From Lachnospiraceae bacterium (lineage in GTDB: Bacteria; Bacillota; Clostridia; Lachnospirales; Lachnospiraceae): DNA of 64,000 bases. Where the stretch lies: contig CABJAM010000014.1 in the NCBI GenBank assembly GCA_902363555.1, positions 37,974 through 101,973 on the forward strand. The letters are read 5' to 3'. Positions 43,675 through 52,826 of the stretch are shown piece by piece (within the stretch, counting starts at the first letter, position 1; every line of letters starts with the position of its first letter). The notes below the pieces were generated by a model. It did no database searches. It was given only the letters and a program-made list of their open reading frames with translations, and was not told the origin of the DNA. Position numbers and translations under genes: made by a program.

Positions 43675-44717
43675 TCGCGGTATTCCTTTGGCGTTATGTG
43701 GTAATAATTTTCAAAAATTTTGTAAAAGTGTGTCCGGTTGCTGAACTTAAGTTCACTGGCGATCTCGGACACACTTTTTGGTGTATCACGAAGCTGTTTT
43801 GCCGCATAATCCATCGTAAAATTCATACTGTAATCAAACAGACTCTGACCCGTATATTTCTTTACGATCTTTCCAAGGTAAGTTCCATTATAATTTAATA
43901 GCTGTGCAAGCTCCTTGTTGCTCATGCGTCCGTGGTGCTTTTCCAGTATCTGGTCGATACGGGAAAATAAAAGCGAATCCATATTGCTTTTTGTCGTCAC
44001 ATGCACGGCGTGATAATACTGAGGGTCGCACAAAATATCGATCAACTGGAAAAAAAGATCCTGGAGCCGGTAGGTAGCTCCGTAATAGGGCGTCAGAATC
44101 GTATTGAGCATTTTTTCAAAAATATCATGGACGATCACTTTCTGCTCGGTTTCTGTAATGCGGGGAACGAAATCCAAAAAGTCTTTGCAGTCCGGATGCT
44201 CCGTTTCCATATTGTGTTCCAGAAAATGAAAGATCAGATTATCAAACCGCTCCTGCTCCATAGGGAAGAGCATCGTATTTCCATAGTTTGTCAGTCTTTC
44301 CACAAATTCAGATGAGATGGAAAAGAAAATACATACAAATTCGGTCAAAAGCTCCTCTGTGTGGAATGTATTTCGATTCATAAGACAGCAGCTTCCGGGC
44401 GTGTAGAGATAGCGTTTGCCCTCCACGAGCTGATACATATTGCCCTGCAGGACGTAAGCAAATTCAAAACAGTTATGCTGATGCATGCGATCGTGACCCT
44501 GAAGCGTATACGCAGGCAGATTGAACTGAGTGCTTGGTGTGAAAATGGAGAAAGCACTGTCGGACATGGCTTCCGGATGGATCGCCATGATCGAGATCGT
44601 AAATGGAGAGTTCATTTCCTGGTAGAAGGGAACCGTATCATCCGTGCTGTGGATTGAAATGATTTTATCCAGATCGGTCAGTCTTTTTTTTATAGCAGAG
44701 TCGATAGAAACAGGCAT
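43653..44717 (-). CDS. AraC-family transcriptional regulator
   Basis: This 354-aa regulator has a cupin-type N-terminal domain with HQHNCFEFAYVLQGNMYQLVEGKRYLY near residues 80-105. The C-terminal AraC double HTH (about residues 255-350) contains MSNKELAQLLNYNGTYLGKIVKKYTG and IASELKFSNRTHFYKIFENYY. AAAGGAGGT precedes the ATG at 44717. It is divergent from the GH2-GH2-GH3 operon and convergent with the reductase/isomerase pair, so either may be its target. Confidence 0.9.
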   Translation of the reverse strand: MPVSIDSAIKKRLTDLDKIISIHSTDDTVPFYQEMNSPFTISIMAIHPEAMSDSAFSIFTPSTQFNLPAYTLQGHDRMHQHNCFEFAYVLQGNMYQLVEGKRYLYTPGSCCLMNRNTFHTEELLTEFVCIFFSISSEFVERLTNYGNTMLFPMEQERFDNLIFHFLEHNMETEHPDCKDFLDFVPRITETEQKVIVHDIFEKMLNTILTPYYGATYRLQDLFFQLIDILCDPQYYHAVHVTTKSNMDSLLFSRIDQILEKHHGRMSNKELAQLLNYNGTYLGKIVKKYTGQSLFDYSMNFTMDYAAKQLRDTPKSVSEIASELKFSNRTHFYKIFENYYHITPKEYRDQHSIKS

Positions 44718-44967
44718 GGAACGTACCTCCTTTAAATAACAGGTATCGTTCAAAAGGGCCGAACAGATACCGATGACAGCCACCTGTATAAGTGTAACAC
44801 ATTCAGGAAAATAAAGAAATACGATATCACGTATTATGATACAAAAAATGAGAAAACTGGATGAAATATGATATATATTGTGCATTGAACAGTGATTGAT
44901 TGAGGAATAAAAAGAACTTTAAGCGAAATATGTTACAGAAACGAACCGTGAAAGACGTTTGCTGACA
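44718..44967. other. Intergenic region between AraC and the GH2 operon
   Basis: This AT-rich divergent region holds the AraC leader. No clear AraC half-sites or gene could be picked out by eye. The GH2 promoter begins at 44968. Confidence 0.4.
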
Positions 44968-45022
44968 TTGTGGCACCACGATTAAAACGATACAATGTAG
45001 AAAATGTAACAGGTAACAGTTC
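44968..45022 (+). promoter_or_regulatory. Promoter of the GH2 operon with downstream GTAACAGTTC motif
   Basis: TTGTGG (44968-44973) and TACAAT (44991-44996) are separated by 17 bp. GTAACAGTTC (45013-45022) lies about 10 bases after the predicted start, a position suited to repressor control. Confidence 0.5.
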
Positions 45023-45058
45023 ATATGTGCATAAAGAGAAAGATGAGGTGGCAACACG

Positions 45059-47446
45059 ATGAAAAAAGAGAGGATCAACAGTCATTGGCTATTCTGGAAA
45101 GATGGTCTTGAATCACAAAAACAGCAGATCGATCTTCCCCATGATGCCATGCTGATGGAGGAAAGAGTACCGGATCTTCCAAATGGAAGTGCAACCGGAT
45201 TTTATCCCGGTGGAAAATATATTTATACAAAAAGCCTGTTTGGAGATGAAGCGCTTTGCAGTAAGACGGTTTACGTGGAATTTGAAGGTGTCTATATGAA
45301 TACAAAAGTCCTTCTGAACGGCGAAGCGGTCGGGGGCTGGATCTATGGCTATACTAATTTCTATGTGGATCTGACGGGCAGGCTGGAGGCGGGAAAAGAT
45401 AACGAGCTGAAGGTGATCGTGGATAATTCTCAAACACCAAATTCCAGATGGTATTCAGGCAGCGGAATCTACCGCAGTGTGAATCTGTGGGTCGGTGAGA
45501 AATACCATATTGAGCCGGAAGGGATTAAAGTAAGAACAGTTTCTTTAAGCCCGGCAGTGATCGAGGTAAGCGCTGAGGCAGAGAAAACTGAGGATATGCA
45601 CATAACATGGGAGGTGTGCCGGGATGGCCGGACTGCAGCGCAAGCTTCCGGGGAGAATACGGCCATTACGATTCCGGACGGCAGGCTCTGGGATGCCGAG
45701 CATCCTGAACTGTATACATTAAAGGCGGTTTTGAAACAGGGAGATGTGCTGATCGATGAAGCTCAGTGCCGATTTGGAATCCGCCAGATCGCCTGGGGCG
45801 CCAAAAAAGGCTTTCAGATCAATGGGAATATGGTAAAGCTGAGGGGCGGATGTGTCCACCATGATCATGGCCTGCTTGGAGCCTGCGCCTATGATAAGGC
45901 GGAATACCGGAGAGTGAAAAAGCTGAAAGCGCTTGGCTATAATGCCATACGTTATTCCCACAATCCTGCGGGAAAGAATTTCCTGGATATTTGTGATGAG
46001 CTGGGCATGTATGTGCTGGATGAGACGTTTGACCAGTGGAGGGTATCTCAGTCGCCCTGGGATTATTCGCGGTACTTTGATGAAGAATGGAAAAAAGATG
46101 TGACAGCGCTGGTTTCCAAGGATTATAACCATCCCTGTGTGATCATGTACTGCATCGGCAATGAAATCACGGACACAGGACTTCCATCCGGTGTCGAAAT
46201 ATCCAGAATGCTGAATGAAGCCTTCCATCAGTTAGATAAGACCCGGCCAACAACGATTGCGGTGAACAGTATGCTGTCGGTACTGGCGGCAAGGCAGGCT
46301 GACGCACACAATTCCGAAGAAAAGGCAGTGGGAAGCTCGGATGTGAATGATATTGTGACGCTGCTTCCGGAAATCATGGCATCCCTCACACCGGAGCGTG
46401 TGGAGGCTCTTGTGGGAGTATGTGTGAGCCAGGTTGATATTGTGGGATATAATTACGGGCATAACCTGTATGAAGGAATACATAAACTGGTGCCAGACCG
46501 ATTGATCCTGAGCAGTGAAACGTTTCCGAGCACGATGGATAAAAACTGGGAGGCTGTGGAGCAAAATGATTATGTGATCGGCGACTTTATGTGGACAGCA
46601 TGGGATTATCTGGGGGAGGCCGGGGTCGGACAGCCGGTTTATGGCACGGCACAGGCGCCGTTTTCCAAAGCCTATCCGTGTCTGACGGCGGCCTGCGGCT
46701 GTGTGGATCTGACTGGGTTTCCGGAAAGTCAGGCATATTATACGGCAGTGCTCTGGGGAGCGTATGACAAACCTTATATCGGTGTCAGACCGGTAGACCA
46801 CAGCGGCGAAGAATATACGCTGGGGAGCTGGCGTCTGACTGACACTCTGAACTGCTGGACCTGGCCCGGACAGGAGGAGAAGACGGCCCAGATCGAAGTG
46901 TACAGCATCGGAGATGCGGTGGCGCTGTTCCAGGATGGACGCTGCCTTGGAAAAGAAAAACTGAAGTCATGCAGATGCTATTTCCATACAGAGTACAGAC
47001 CGGGCATACTGGAAGCTGTCAGCTATGACAAAGACGGAAATGAGATTGGGCGAAGCACGCTTGCGACCGCCGGAGAAAAGACAAGGCTGATGATCATCAG
47101 GGAGGACGAGGTGATCAAAGCTGACGGGGAAGACCTCGCCTATGTGGCAGTTCATGTCACGGACGATTCGGGCAATCTGAAAATGACGACAGATAAAAAA
47201 ATCACAGTAACTATACAGGGGCCGGGCCGGCTGCTGGCAGTAGGAAGCGGCAATCCGGAAACGGAAGAACGGTTCACAGATGGGGTCTATACTTCCTGGC
47301 ATGGGCGTGTCATCGCCATCATCCGGAGTGAAAAACAGCCGGGGTGTGTGAAGGTGACGGCATTGGCAGAAGGTATGGAGCCTGTATCGGCTGAAATTAT
47401 GGTAATACAGGAGATGACAAAGCATGAAGCGAATTTTGCTCAATGA
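45059..47446 (+). CDS. GH2 family glycosidase (beta-galactosidase-like), copy 1
   Basis: This 795-aa enzyme has the GH2 order: sugar-binding domain (about residues 1-160), Ig-like domain, then a TIM barrel from about 260. Acid/base is Glu369 in CIGNEITDTG and the nucleophile is Glu487 in LILSSETFPS. A C-terminal Ig/DUF4982-like part (about 590-795) has DGEDLAYVAVHVTD. It has no signal peptide. GAGGTGG lies upstream. It overlaps a related GH2 gene by 23 bp. Substrate could be beta-galactoside, beta-glucuronide or other; motif reading cannot settle it. Confidence 0.9.
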   Translation: MKKERINSHWLFWKDGLESQKQQIDLPHDAMLMEERVPDLPNGSATGFYPGGKYIYTKSLFGDEALCSKTVYVEFEGVYMNTKVLLNGEAVGGWIYGYTNFYVDLTGRLEAGKDNELKVIVDNSQTPNSRWYSGSGIYRSVNLWVGEKYHIEPEGIKVRTVSLSPAVIEVSAEAEKTEDMHITWEVCRDGRTAAQASGENTAITIPDGRLWDAEHPELYTLKAVLKQGDVLIDEAQCRFGIRQIAWGAKKGFQINGNMVKLRGGCVHHDHGLLGACAYDKAEYRRVKKLKALGYNAIRYSHNPAGKNFLDICDELGMYVLDETFDQWRVSQSPWDYSRYFDEEWKKDVTALVSKDYNHPCVIMYCIGNEITDTGLPSGVEISRMLNEAFHQLDKTRPTTIAVNSMLSVLAARQADAHNSEEKAVGSSDVNDIVTLLPEIMASLTPERVEALVGVCVSQVDIVGYNYGHNLYEGIHKLVPDRLILSSETFPSTMDKNWEAVEQNDYVIGDFMWTAWDYLGEAGVGQPVYGTAQAPFSKAYPCLTAACGCVDLTGFPESQAYYTAVLWGAYDKPYIGVRPVDHSGEEYTLGSWRLTDTLNCWTWPGQEEKTAQIEVYSIGDAVALFQDGRCLGKEKLKSCRCYFHTEYRPGILEAVSYDKDGNEIGRSTLATAGEKTRLMIIREDEVIKADGEDLAYVAVHVTDDSGNLKMTTDKKITVTIQGPGRLLAVGSGNPETEERFTDGVYTSWHGRVIAIIRSEKQPGCVKVTALAEGMEPVSAEIMVIQEMTKHEANFAQ

Positions 47447-49919
47447 GGGCTGGAAGGTCGAGAAAGGAACATTGCTGGAAAAGCTGACTGGCAGTGCCGG
47501 AACGAAGATGGATGTTGTGCTTCCTTATGATGCGATGATCCACGAAAGGCCCGCGGAGAATGCGCGAAGCGGGGCACAGACCGGTTTCTATCCCGGAGGT
47601 GCGTATACATATACGAAAATATTGGATGTTCCGAAGGACTGGGCGGGAAAGTCCGTCAAACTTTTTTTCGGCGGCGTGTACCGGACGGCGCAGGTGAAGG
47701 TGAACGGCGATTTTGTATGCAGCAGCCTTCATGGCTATGGCGAATTTTATGCCGATATTGATAAATTTCTCAATTATGGCCGGGAAAATGAAATCTGCGT
47801 CGTTGCCAATAATACGGCAGAGCCAAGCAGCCGCTGGTTTTCAGGCTCAGGAATTTATCGGAATGTGGAATTGCTGGTGGGCGATGACGTGCATGTTGTG
47901 GAGGACGGCGTCCGCGTGACCACAAAAGAGGCTGCAAAGGAAGGCGCGTTGGTTGAAATCGGAACAAGGGTACAAAATATCAGCCGATTGAAACATAAAG
48001 TAAAGATCCATACAGAGATATCTCTTTGCGGTTCACCGGTAAAAGAAGATACGGTCTTTGCAACGATCTACGGCGGGGAGACAGAGACGCTTTGCCAAAA
48101 TCTTTATCTGCCAGGGGCACAGCTATGGAGCGATGAACATCCCACGCTGTATGATATACATGTGACCCTCAGCGAAGGGGAGAAGGTACTTGATGACGTG
48201 GATGTCCGAACCGGATTTCGAGTTTTGTTCCTGGATGCCCAGCGGGGGCTTCGGATCAACGGCAAGGAAGTAAAGCTGCGCGGGGCATGCATCCATCACG
48301 ATAACGGTATTATCGGTGCGGCAACATTTGCGGCTGCCGAAAGAAAGCGTGCAAAAGAGCTGAAGGGCGCCGGCTTTAACGCGATCCGGTCCGCACACAA
48401 TCCCATAAGCCGGGAGATGCTTTCCGCCTGTGATGAATATGGCCTTCTTGTCATGGATGAGCTGTCGGATATGTGGAACGATGAAAAAAATTCAGAGGAT
48501 TTTTCCATCCTTTTTGAACGCTGCTGGGAAGAGGAAGCAGAGAAAATGGTCCGGAAAAACTATAACCATCCGTCGGTGATCATCTATTCCACAGGAAATG
48601 AATTATTTGATATCGGACATGAAAGCGGCGGCCGGTGGAACCGGCGCATCAGCAATAAATTCCACGAGCTGGACAGTACCCGTTTTACGACCATCGGTTG
48701 CAGCGGATTAAATGCGGTGGTGTCCTCCGGGAAAATTCCTGCCATCCTCGCTTCGATCATGCGTGAGCAGGGGATGAAGCCCCCAAAGGCATCCGGTGAA
48801 AAGGAAAGCTCCGAAAAAAATGGCGTCGGCGCTTTAAACAGTGCCATGTCCTTCTTAAAAGGACCGGAATTTCTCTGTCATCCGCTGATGACAGAAGTGC
48901 TGGAAGAGCCCGGACAGGCCGTGGATATATGTGGCTATAATTACTCACTGGACCGGCACATTATGGAAAAGGAGATTCACCCAAACAAACCCATCGTTGC
49001 CACGGAGTCCTTTCCGGCGCAGATTGCAAAGCTGTGGAAGGTCGCAAAGGAGCACCCGCATGTGCTGGGCGATTTTACATGGACAGGCTATGATTACATC
49101 GGAGAGGCGGGCTGCGGAATATTTTACTACGATGGAAATAAAAACTTTGGCAGTCATTTTTCAGACCGCCTGTCCTATATCGGGGACATAAATCTGATCG
49201 GTTACCGCCGCCCGATCAGTTATTTGCGGGAAATTGTTTTTGGATTGAGAAAGGAGCCTTATATCGCGGTAATCCGGGTCGATCGTTACGGTCAGGAATA
49301 CAACCGGACCGACTGGCTGTTTAAGGATAATGTGAGTAGCTGGACCTGGCCCGGCATGGAAGGAAAGACCACAGAGGTGGATGTTTATTCCAGTGATGAA
49401 GAAGTGGAACTTTTTTTAAACGGCAGATCGCTTGGTAAGAAACCATGCGGGCAGGCCCATGACTTTACAGCGACATGGACGGTGGGCTATGAACCGGGAA
49501 GGCTGACGGCGGTCAGCTATCAAAATGGAAATGAAAGCGGACGATTTGAACTAAGGACTGCCGGAAATAAGGTGGTACTCCATGCCGCCGCCGACCGGAG
49601 CAGTATATATGCGGACGGACAGGATATGGCTTTTGTTACATGCAGATTAACCGACATGGATGGTACACCCAATCTTTTCGCAAAGAAAAATGTTGCCGTG
49701 ACCGTGACGGGGGAAGGCGTACTTCAGGGATACGGGAGCGCCAATCCGCAGCCGTCAGAAAGCTACGATGATACGGTCTGGGAAACGTATGACGGGGAAG
49801 TGATGGCAGCCGTTCGCAGTACAGGAAACAAAGGTGAGATCAACGTACGTTTCTGCGCAGATGGATGTGAAGACGCAGTCGTCATTATTTTGGCGGGCAA
49901 CGGGAACACGGAAAGTTAA
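47424..49919 (+). CDS. GH2 family glycosidase (beta-galactosidase-like), copy 2
   Basis: This 831-aa enzyme is paralogous to the preceding gene along its length. N-terminal motif GAYTYTKILDVP marks the sugar-binding domain. Acid/base is Glu393 in YSTGNELFDIG and the nucleophile is Glu528 in IVATESFPAQ. The C-terminal domain carries DGQDMAFVTCRLTD. AGGAGATG precedes the ATG, which lies inside the previous gene, so the two are translationally coupled. Divergence around the active sites suggests different substrates. It is cytoplasmic. Confidence 0.9.
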   Translation: MKRILLNEGWKVEKGTLLEKLTGSAGTKMDVVLPYDAMIHERPAENARSGAQTGFYPGGAYTYTKILDVPKDWAGKSVKLFFGGVYRTAQVKVNGDFVCSSLHGYGEFYADIDKFLNYGRENEICVVANNTAEPSSRWFSGSGIYRNVELLVGDDVHVVEDGVRVTTKEAAKEGALVEIGTRVQNISRLKHKVKIHTEISLCGSPVKEDTVFATIYGGETETLCQNLYLPGAQLWSDEHPTLYDIHVTLSEGEKVLDDVDVRTGFRVLFLDAQRGLRINGKEVKLRGACIHHDNGIIGAATFAAAERKRAKELKGAGFNAIRSAHNPISREMLSACDEYGLLVMDELSDMWNDEKNSEDFSILFERCWEEEAEKMVRKNYNHPSVIIYSTGNELFDIGHESGGRWNRRISNKFHELDSTRFTTIGCSGLNAVVSSGKIPAILASIMREQGMKPPKASGEKESSEKNGVGALNSAMSFLKGPEFLCHPLMTEVLEEPGQAVDICGYNYSLDRHIMEKEIHPNKPIVATESFPAQIAKLWKVAKEHPHVLGDFTWTGYDYIGEAGCGIFYYDGNKNFGSHFSDRLSYIGDINLIGYRRPISYLREIVFGLRKEPYIAVIRVDRYGQEYNRTDWLFKDNVSSWTWPGMEGKTTEVDVYSSDEEVELFLNGRSLGKKPCGQAHDFTATWTVGYEPGRLTAVSYQNGNESGRFELRTAGNKVVLHAAADRSSIYADGQDMAFVTCRLTDMDGTPNLFAKKNVAVTVTGEGVLQGYGSANPQPSESYDDTVWETYDGEVMAAVRSTGNKGEINVRFCADGCEDAVVIILAGNGNTES

Positions 49920-49925
49920 TGTTAC

Positions 49926-49948
49926 ACATGGGCGCGCTTCGCGCGGTA
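49926..49948 (+). repeat. Small GC hairpin in the GH2-GH3 spacer
   Basis: Within GGGCGCGCTTCGCGCGGT, CGCGC pairs with GCGCG around TTC. It sits between two operon genes without a T-run, so it may affect mRNA processing or stability. Confidence 0.4.
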
Positions 49949-49968
49949 AGGTTAAAAAAGGTGAAAAT

Positions 49969-52707
49969 ATGAGTTTTGTAGATGAATGGATAAAAAGATT
50001 ACCGGGAAATGTAGGCCCGCTTCCTGGAGCCTTCGAGGAGGCTGTCTGCCTCCAGGGGGCAGAGGAGGGCATGGTTCTATTAAAAAATGACGGCGTACTT
50101 CCGCTCAGGGATAAAACCGTGGCGCTTTTTGGCGCAGGCGCTGTGGATACGATCATTGGCGGAACCGGCAGCGGCTCTACGGAACCGCCGTATAAGATCA
50201 ATGTGGAGGAAGGACTTCGGGAAAGCGGATATGAGCTTACATCCGAAAGCTGGCTTGAAAAATTTGTCCGGGACAGCAGGGAGGCCAATGAGGCCATGGA
50301 GATCGATGACTTTACAAGACTCTGGGGTGGGATCACGGTTCTGATCGATGAACCCGAGATCACCAGTGCGGAGCTTGCAGAGGCAAAAAAGGCCGAAACC
50401 GCGGTTTACGTCATCCGGCGGAACACTGGCGAGGGCTGTGACCGGAAAAACGAAAAAGGGGATTATCTTCTGTCAGATATGGAATATGAAAATCTGTCAA
50501 AAATCGCAGCCAATTTTAAGCATACGGTTGTTGTCCTGAACACCTCGGTCATGGACCCGGGATTTACTGAGGAAATCCCGGGGATCGGCGCCGTGATCTT
50601 AATGAATCTTCCGGGAATGATGGCTGGAAAAGCTCTGGCCAACATATTGTCAGGAATGGCAAATCCTTCCGGCCGTCTGACGGATACGTGGGCAGAAAGC
50701 TACGGGGATTATGCAACCTCACAGATATTTTCGGCCAATGATGGAATTACCGACGAGGAGGATTATCTGGAAGATATTTATGTGGGATATCGTTATTTTG
50801 ACAGCTTTGGTATCGCTCCCCACTGGTGTTTTGGGTACGGTTTAAGCTACACTGAATTTTCCATGGAGCCGACGGCCGTGACCGCAGATGCAGAGAACGT
50901 AACGATATCTGTCCGGGTAAAAAATACCGGTGAATATCCGGGAAAGGAAGTCGTTCAGGTTTATGTATCTGCACCGATTAGCGAAAGGCTTACGAAGCCG
51001 TATCAGGAATTGCGCGGATTTGCAAAAACAAAAGTGCTGTCACCGGGAGAAGAGGAGACGGTTGTGATCCGTTTTGCCACCGCGTCGATGGCATCCTTCG
51101 ATGAAAAATCCTCATCCTATATTCTTGAAAAAGGATGTTACCGGCTCCGTGTGGGAAAAAACAGCCGTGAGACGGAGGTTGCGGCGGTATTGGAGCTGGA
51201 CGGAGACGTTATGACAGAAAAATTAAGCAAAAAAGCGGCGTGCAGTAAAAAGCTGGATTTTTATAAGGCGCCGGCCATCGTTTATGAGACAGCACAGGCG
51301 TCTGTGATCTTTCTTAAAGCCGGGGATTTTCATACCGTGGATCACTCCGATGTCGGATCAAAATATACTGTGACCTATGTTCCGGAGGGGATGGACTATC
51401 AGCCGTACATGGATAAAAACCCATATAAGTTGAAATATGAGACAAAAGAACACGTAGTAACTGTAAGAAATGTTCCGGATGCAACATTTCCGGATGTGGC
51501 AGACGGGAAGGTGACTATGGAAGAATTTGTGGCCTCCCTGGACCCGGAGGTGCTTCTCAGGCTTGTGACCGGTGTATCCCATGAAACACCCTGGTCCGTC
51601 GCGAACCGGATGAAAAAGAAGGCGGCTGCGCTGGATGCCATAGCTTCCTCCGGCAGAACGACGGCGCAGTATGTAAAGACGCTGGGCATTCCCAATTCCT
51701 ACCTGTCTGACGGCCCTGCAGGCCTTCGCATTATCGGTAAGCCCACAGCAGCCTGGCCGGTGGGAACAGTCCTCGCCCAGACTTGGAATACAGAGCTTAT
51801 GGAGCAGACGGGCGATGGATTCGGAACGGAAATGGAGGCGTATCACCATTCTGTTATCCTGGGGCCGGGAATGAATATCCATAGAGATCCCATGTGTGGA
51901 CGGAGCTTTGAGTACTATACGGAAGACCCGCTGTTAAATGGAAAGATGGCGGCCGCATTTACGAGAGGTGTTCAAAGCCATGAGGGGTGCTTTGTGGCGA
52001 TCAAACATTTTGCCTGCAACAGTCAGGAAACGGACCGGGGAATTTCCAGCTCAAATGTGAGTGAGCGGGCGCTTCGGGAAATCTACCTGAAGGGCTTTGA
52101 AATTGCGGTGAAGGAGGCGGATGCAGGTACGATTATGACGTCGTATAACAAAGTCAATGGCGTGCATTCCTCAGAAAACCGTGAGCTTCTGGAAGGTATT
52201 GTCCGCGGGGAATGGGGCTTTAAGGGCATGTTTATGACGGACTGGCATTCGCAATCCTATAAACCGGCAGATATCCACGCCGGAAATGACTTGATCATGG
52301 GCGGAATACAGGTCGAAGCCATCGCCCAGGCGCTCTGGGGCTGGGAGCCGGTATTTAACAGTGATGGCTCGATTAAAGAGCGGACGGTTATTTCATACGA
52401 TGGGCTGAAGCAGGAAACCGTCGGGGAATGGGGCGCCTTCCTGCCATGTGCCGATGGTACGGACACGTGTAAAGCCGCTGTTTTGGCCGGAACACAGCCG
52501 GGGGAACGGGTCCGCGCATATGTGGAAAATGGCATCGCTTTGGTGTCTGAGAATACGGACGGTTCATCGGTGGTCACTTATAAGGGAATCCGGCGGGGGC
52601 GTCATCTGGCCCTTGGAGACTTGCAGCGGTGTGCGATCCATGTGCTTGAATATCTGCTAAGATCAAGTGCGTGGAAAGAAATCAGAAAAAATATGGAGGA
52701 GAAATAA
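49969..52707 (+). CDS. Domain-permuted GH3 beta-glucosidase-like enzyme
   Basis: This 912-aa GH3 enzyme has reversed domain order. The alpha/beta sandwich C-domain comes first (AEEGMVLLKNDGVLPL near residue 25, GTGSGSTEPP near 66). Next come a fibronectin-III-like domain (about 300-400) and finally the TIM-barrel N-domain (about 510-900) with SDGPAGLRI, KHFACNSQETDRG and the nucleophile Asp758 in MFMTDWHS. Butyrivibrio and Ruminococcus beta-glucosidases are known with this order. The ATG at 49969 follows AAGGTGA. The frame extends 45 codons upstream into the GH2 gene, but that stretch has no family match. It is cytoplasmic. Confidence 0.9.
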   Translation: MSFVDEWIKRLPGNVGPLPGAFEEAVCLQGAEEGMVLLKNDGVLPLRDKTVALFGAGAVDTIIGGTGSGSTEPPYKINVEEGLRESGYELTSESWLEKFVRDSREANEAMEIDDFTRLWGGITVLIDEPEITSAELAEAKKAETAVYVIRRNTGEGCDRKNEKGDYLLSDMEYENLSKIAANFKHTVVVLNTSVMDPGFTEEIPGIGAVILMNLPGMMAGKALANILSGMANPSGRLTDTWAESYGDYATSQIFSANDGITDEEDYLEDIYVGYRYFDSFGIAPHWCFGYGLSYTEFSMEPTAVTADAENVTISVRVKNTGEYPGKEVVQVYVSAPISERLTKPYQELRGFAKTKVLSPGEEETVVIRFATASMASFDEKSSSYILEKGCYRLRVGKNSRETEVAAVLELDGDVMTEKLSKKAACSKKLDFYKAPAIVYETAQASVIFLKAGDFHTVDHSDVGSKYTVTYVPEGMDYQPYMDKNPYKLKYETKEHVVTVRNVPDATFPDVADGKVTMEEFVASLDPEVLLRLVTGVSHETPWSVANRMKKKAAALDAIASSGRTTAQYVKTLGIPNSYLSDGPAGLRIIGKPTAAWPVGTVLAQTWNTELMEQTGDGFGTEMEAYHHSVILGPGMNIHRDPMCGRSFEYYTEDPLLNGKMAAAFTRGVQSHEGCFVAIKHFACNSQETDRGISSSNVSERALREIYLKGFEIAVKEADAGTIMTSYNKVNGVHSSENRELLEGIVRGEWGFKGMFMTDWHSQSYKPADIHAGNDLIMGGIQVEAIAQALWGWEPVFNSDGSIKERTVISYDGLKQETVGEWGAFLPCADGTDTCKAAVLAGTQPGERVRAYVENGIALVSENTDGSSVVTYKGIRRGRHLALGDLQRCAIHVLEYLLRSSAWKEIRKNMEEK

Positions 52708-52709
52708 CA

Positions 52710-52826
52710 TTGAAGAACGACGCAACGTTTGAGTTAATGGCCAAGGCGCAGGGAACATCGGAAGCCGACCTGTCTTTCCTTGTGCCGCCCACATATAATA
52801 ACATCAGAGGAGAAAAAGGATGTTAA
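52710..52826 (+). CDS. Small 38-codon ORF with TTG start
   Basis: TTG at 52710 lies 8 bases after GGAGGAG and 2 bp after the GH3 stop. The peptide reads KNDATFELMAKAQGTSEADL and ends with Cys. It overlaps the next gene by 7 bp, so it could couple translation. No family is recognised. It may be a leader, or the start of a lost gene. Confidence 0.4.
   Translation: MKNDATFELMAKAQGTSEADLSFLVPPTYNNIRGEKGC

Noticed and set aside
44718..44885. N-terminal extension of the AraC gene with a membrane-like segment
   Set aside because: The AAAGGAGGT before the ATG at 44717 and the family N-terminus fit the short form. The extension is AT-rich leader DNA.
49834..49968. 45-codon extension of GH3 into the GH2 gene
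   Set aside because: No ribosome site at its ATG and no similarity to the GH3 fold. The ATG at 49969 has AAGGTGA.
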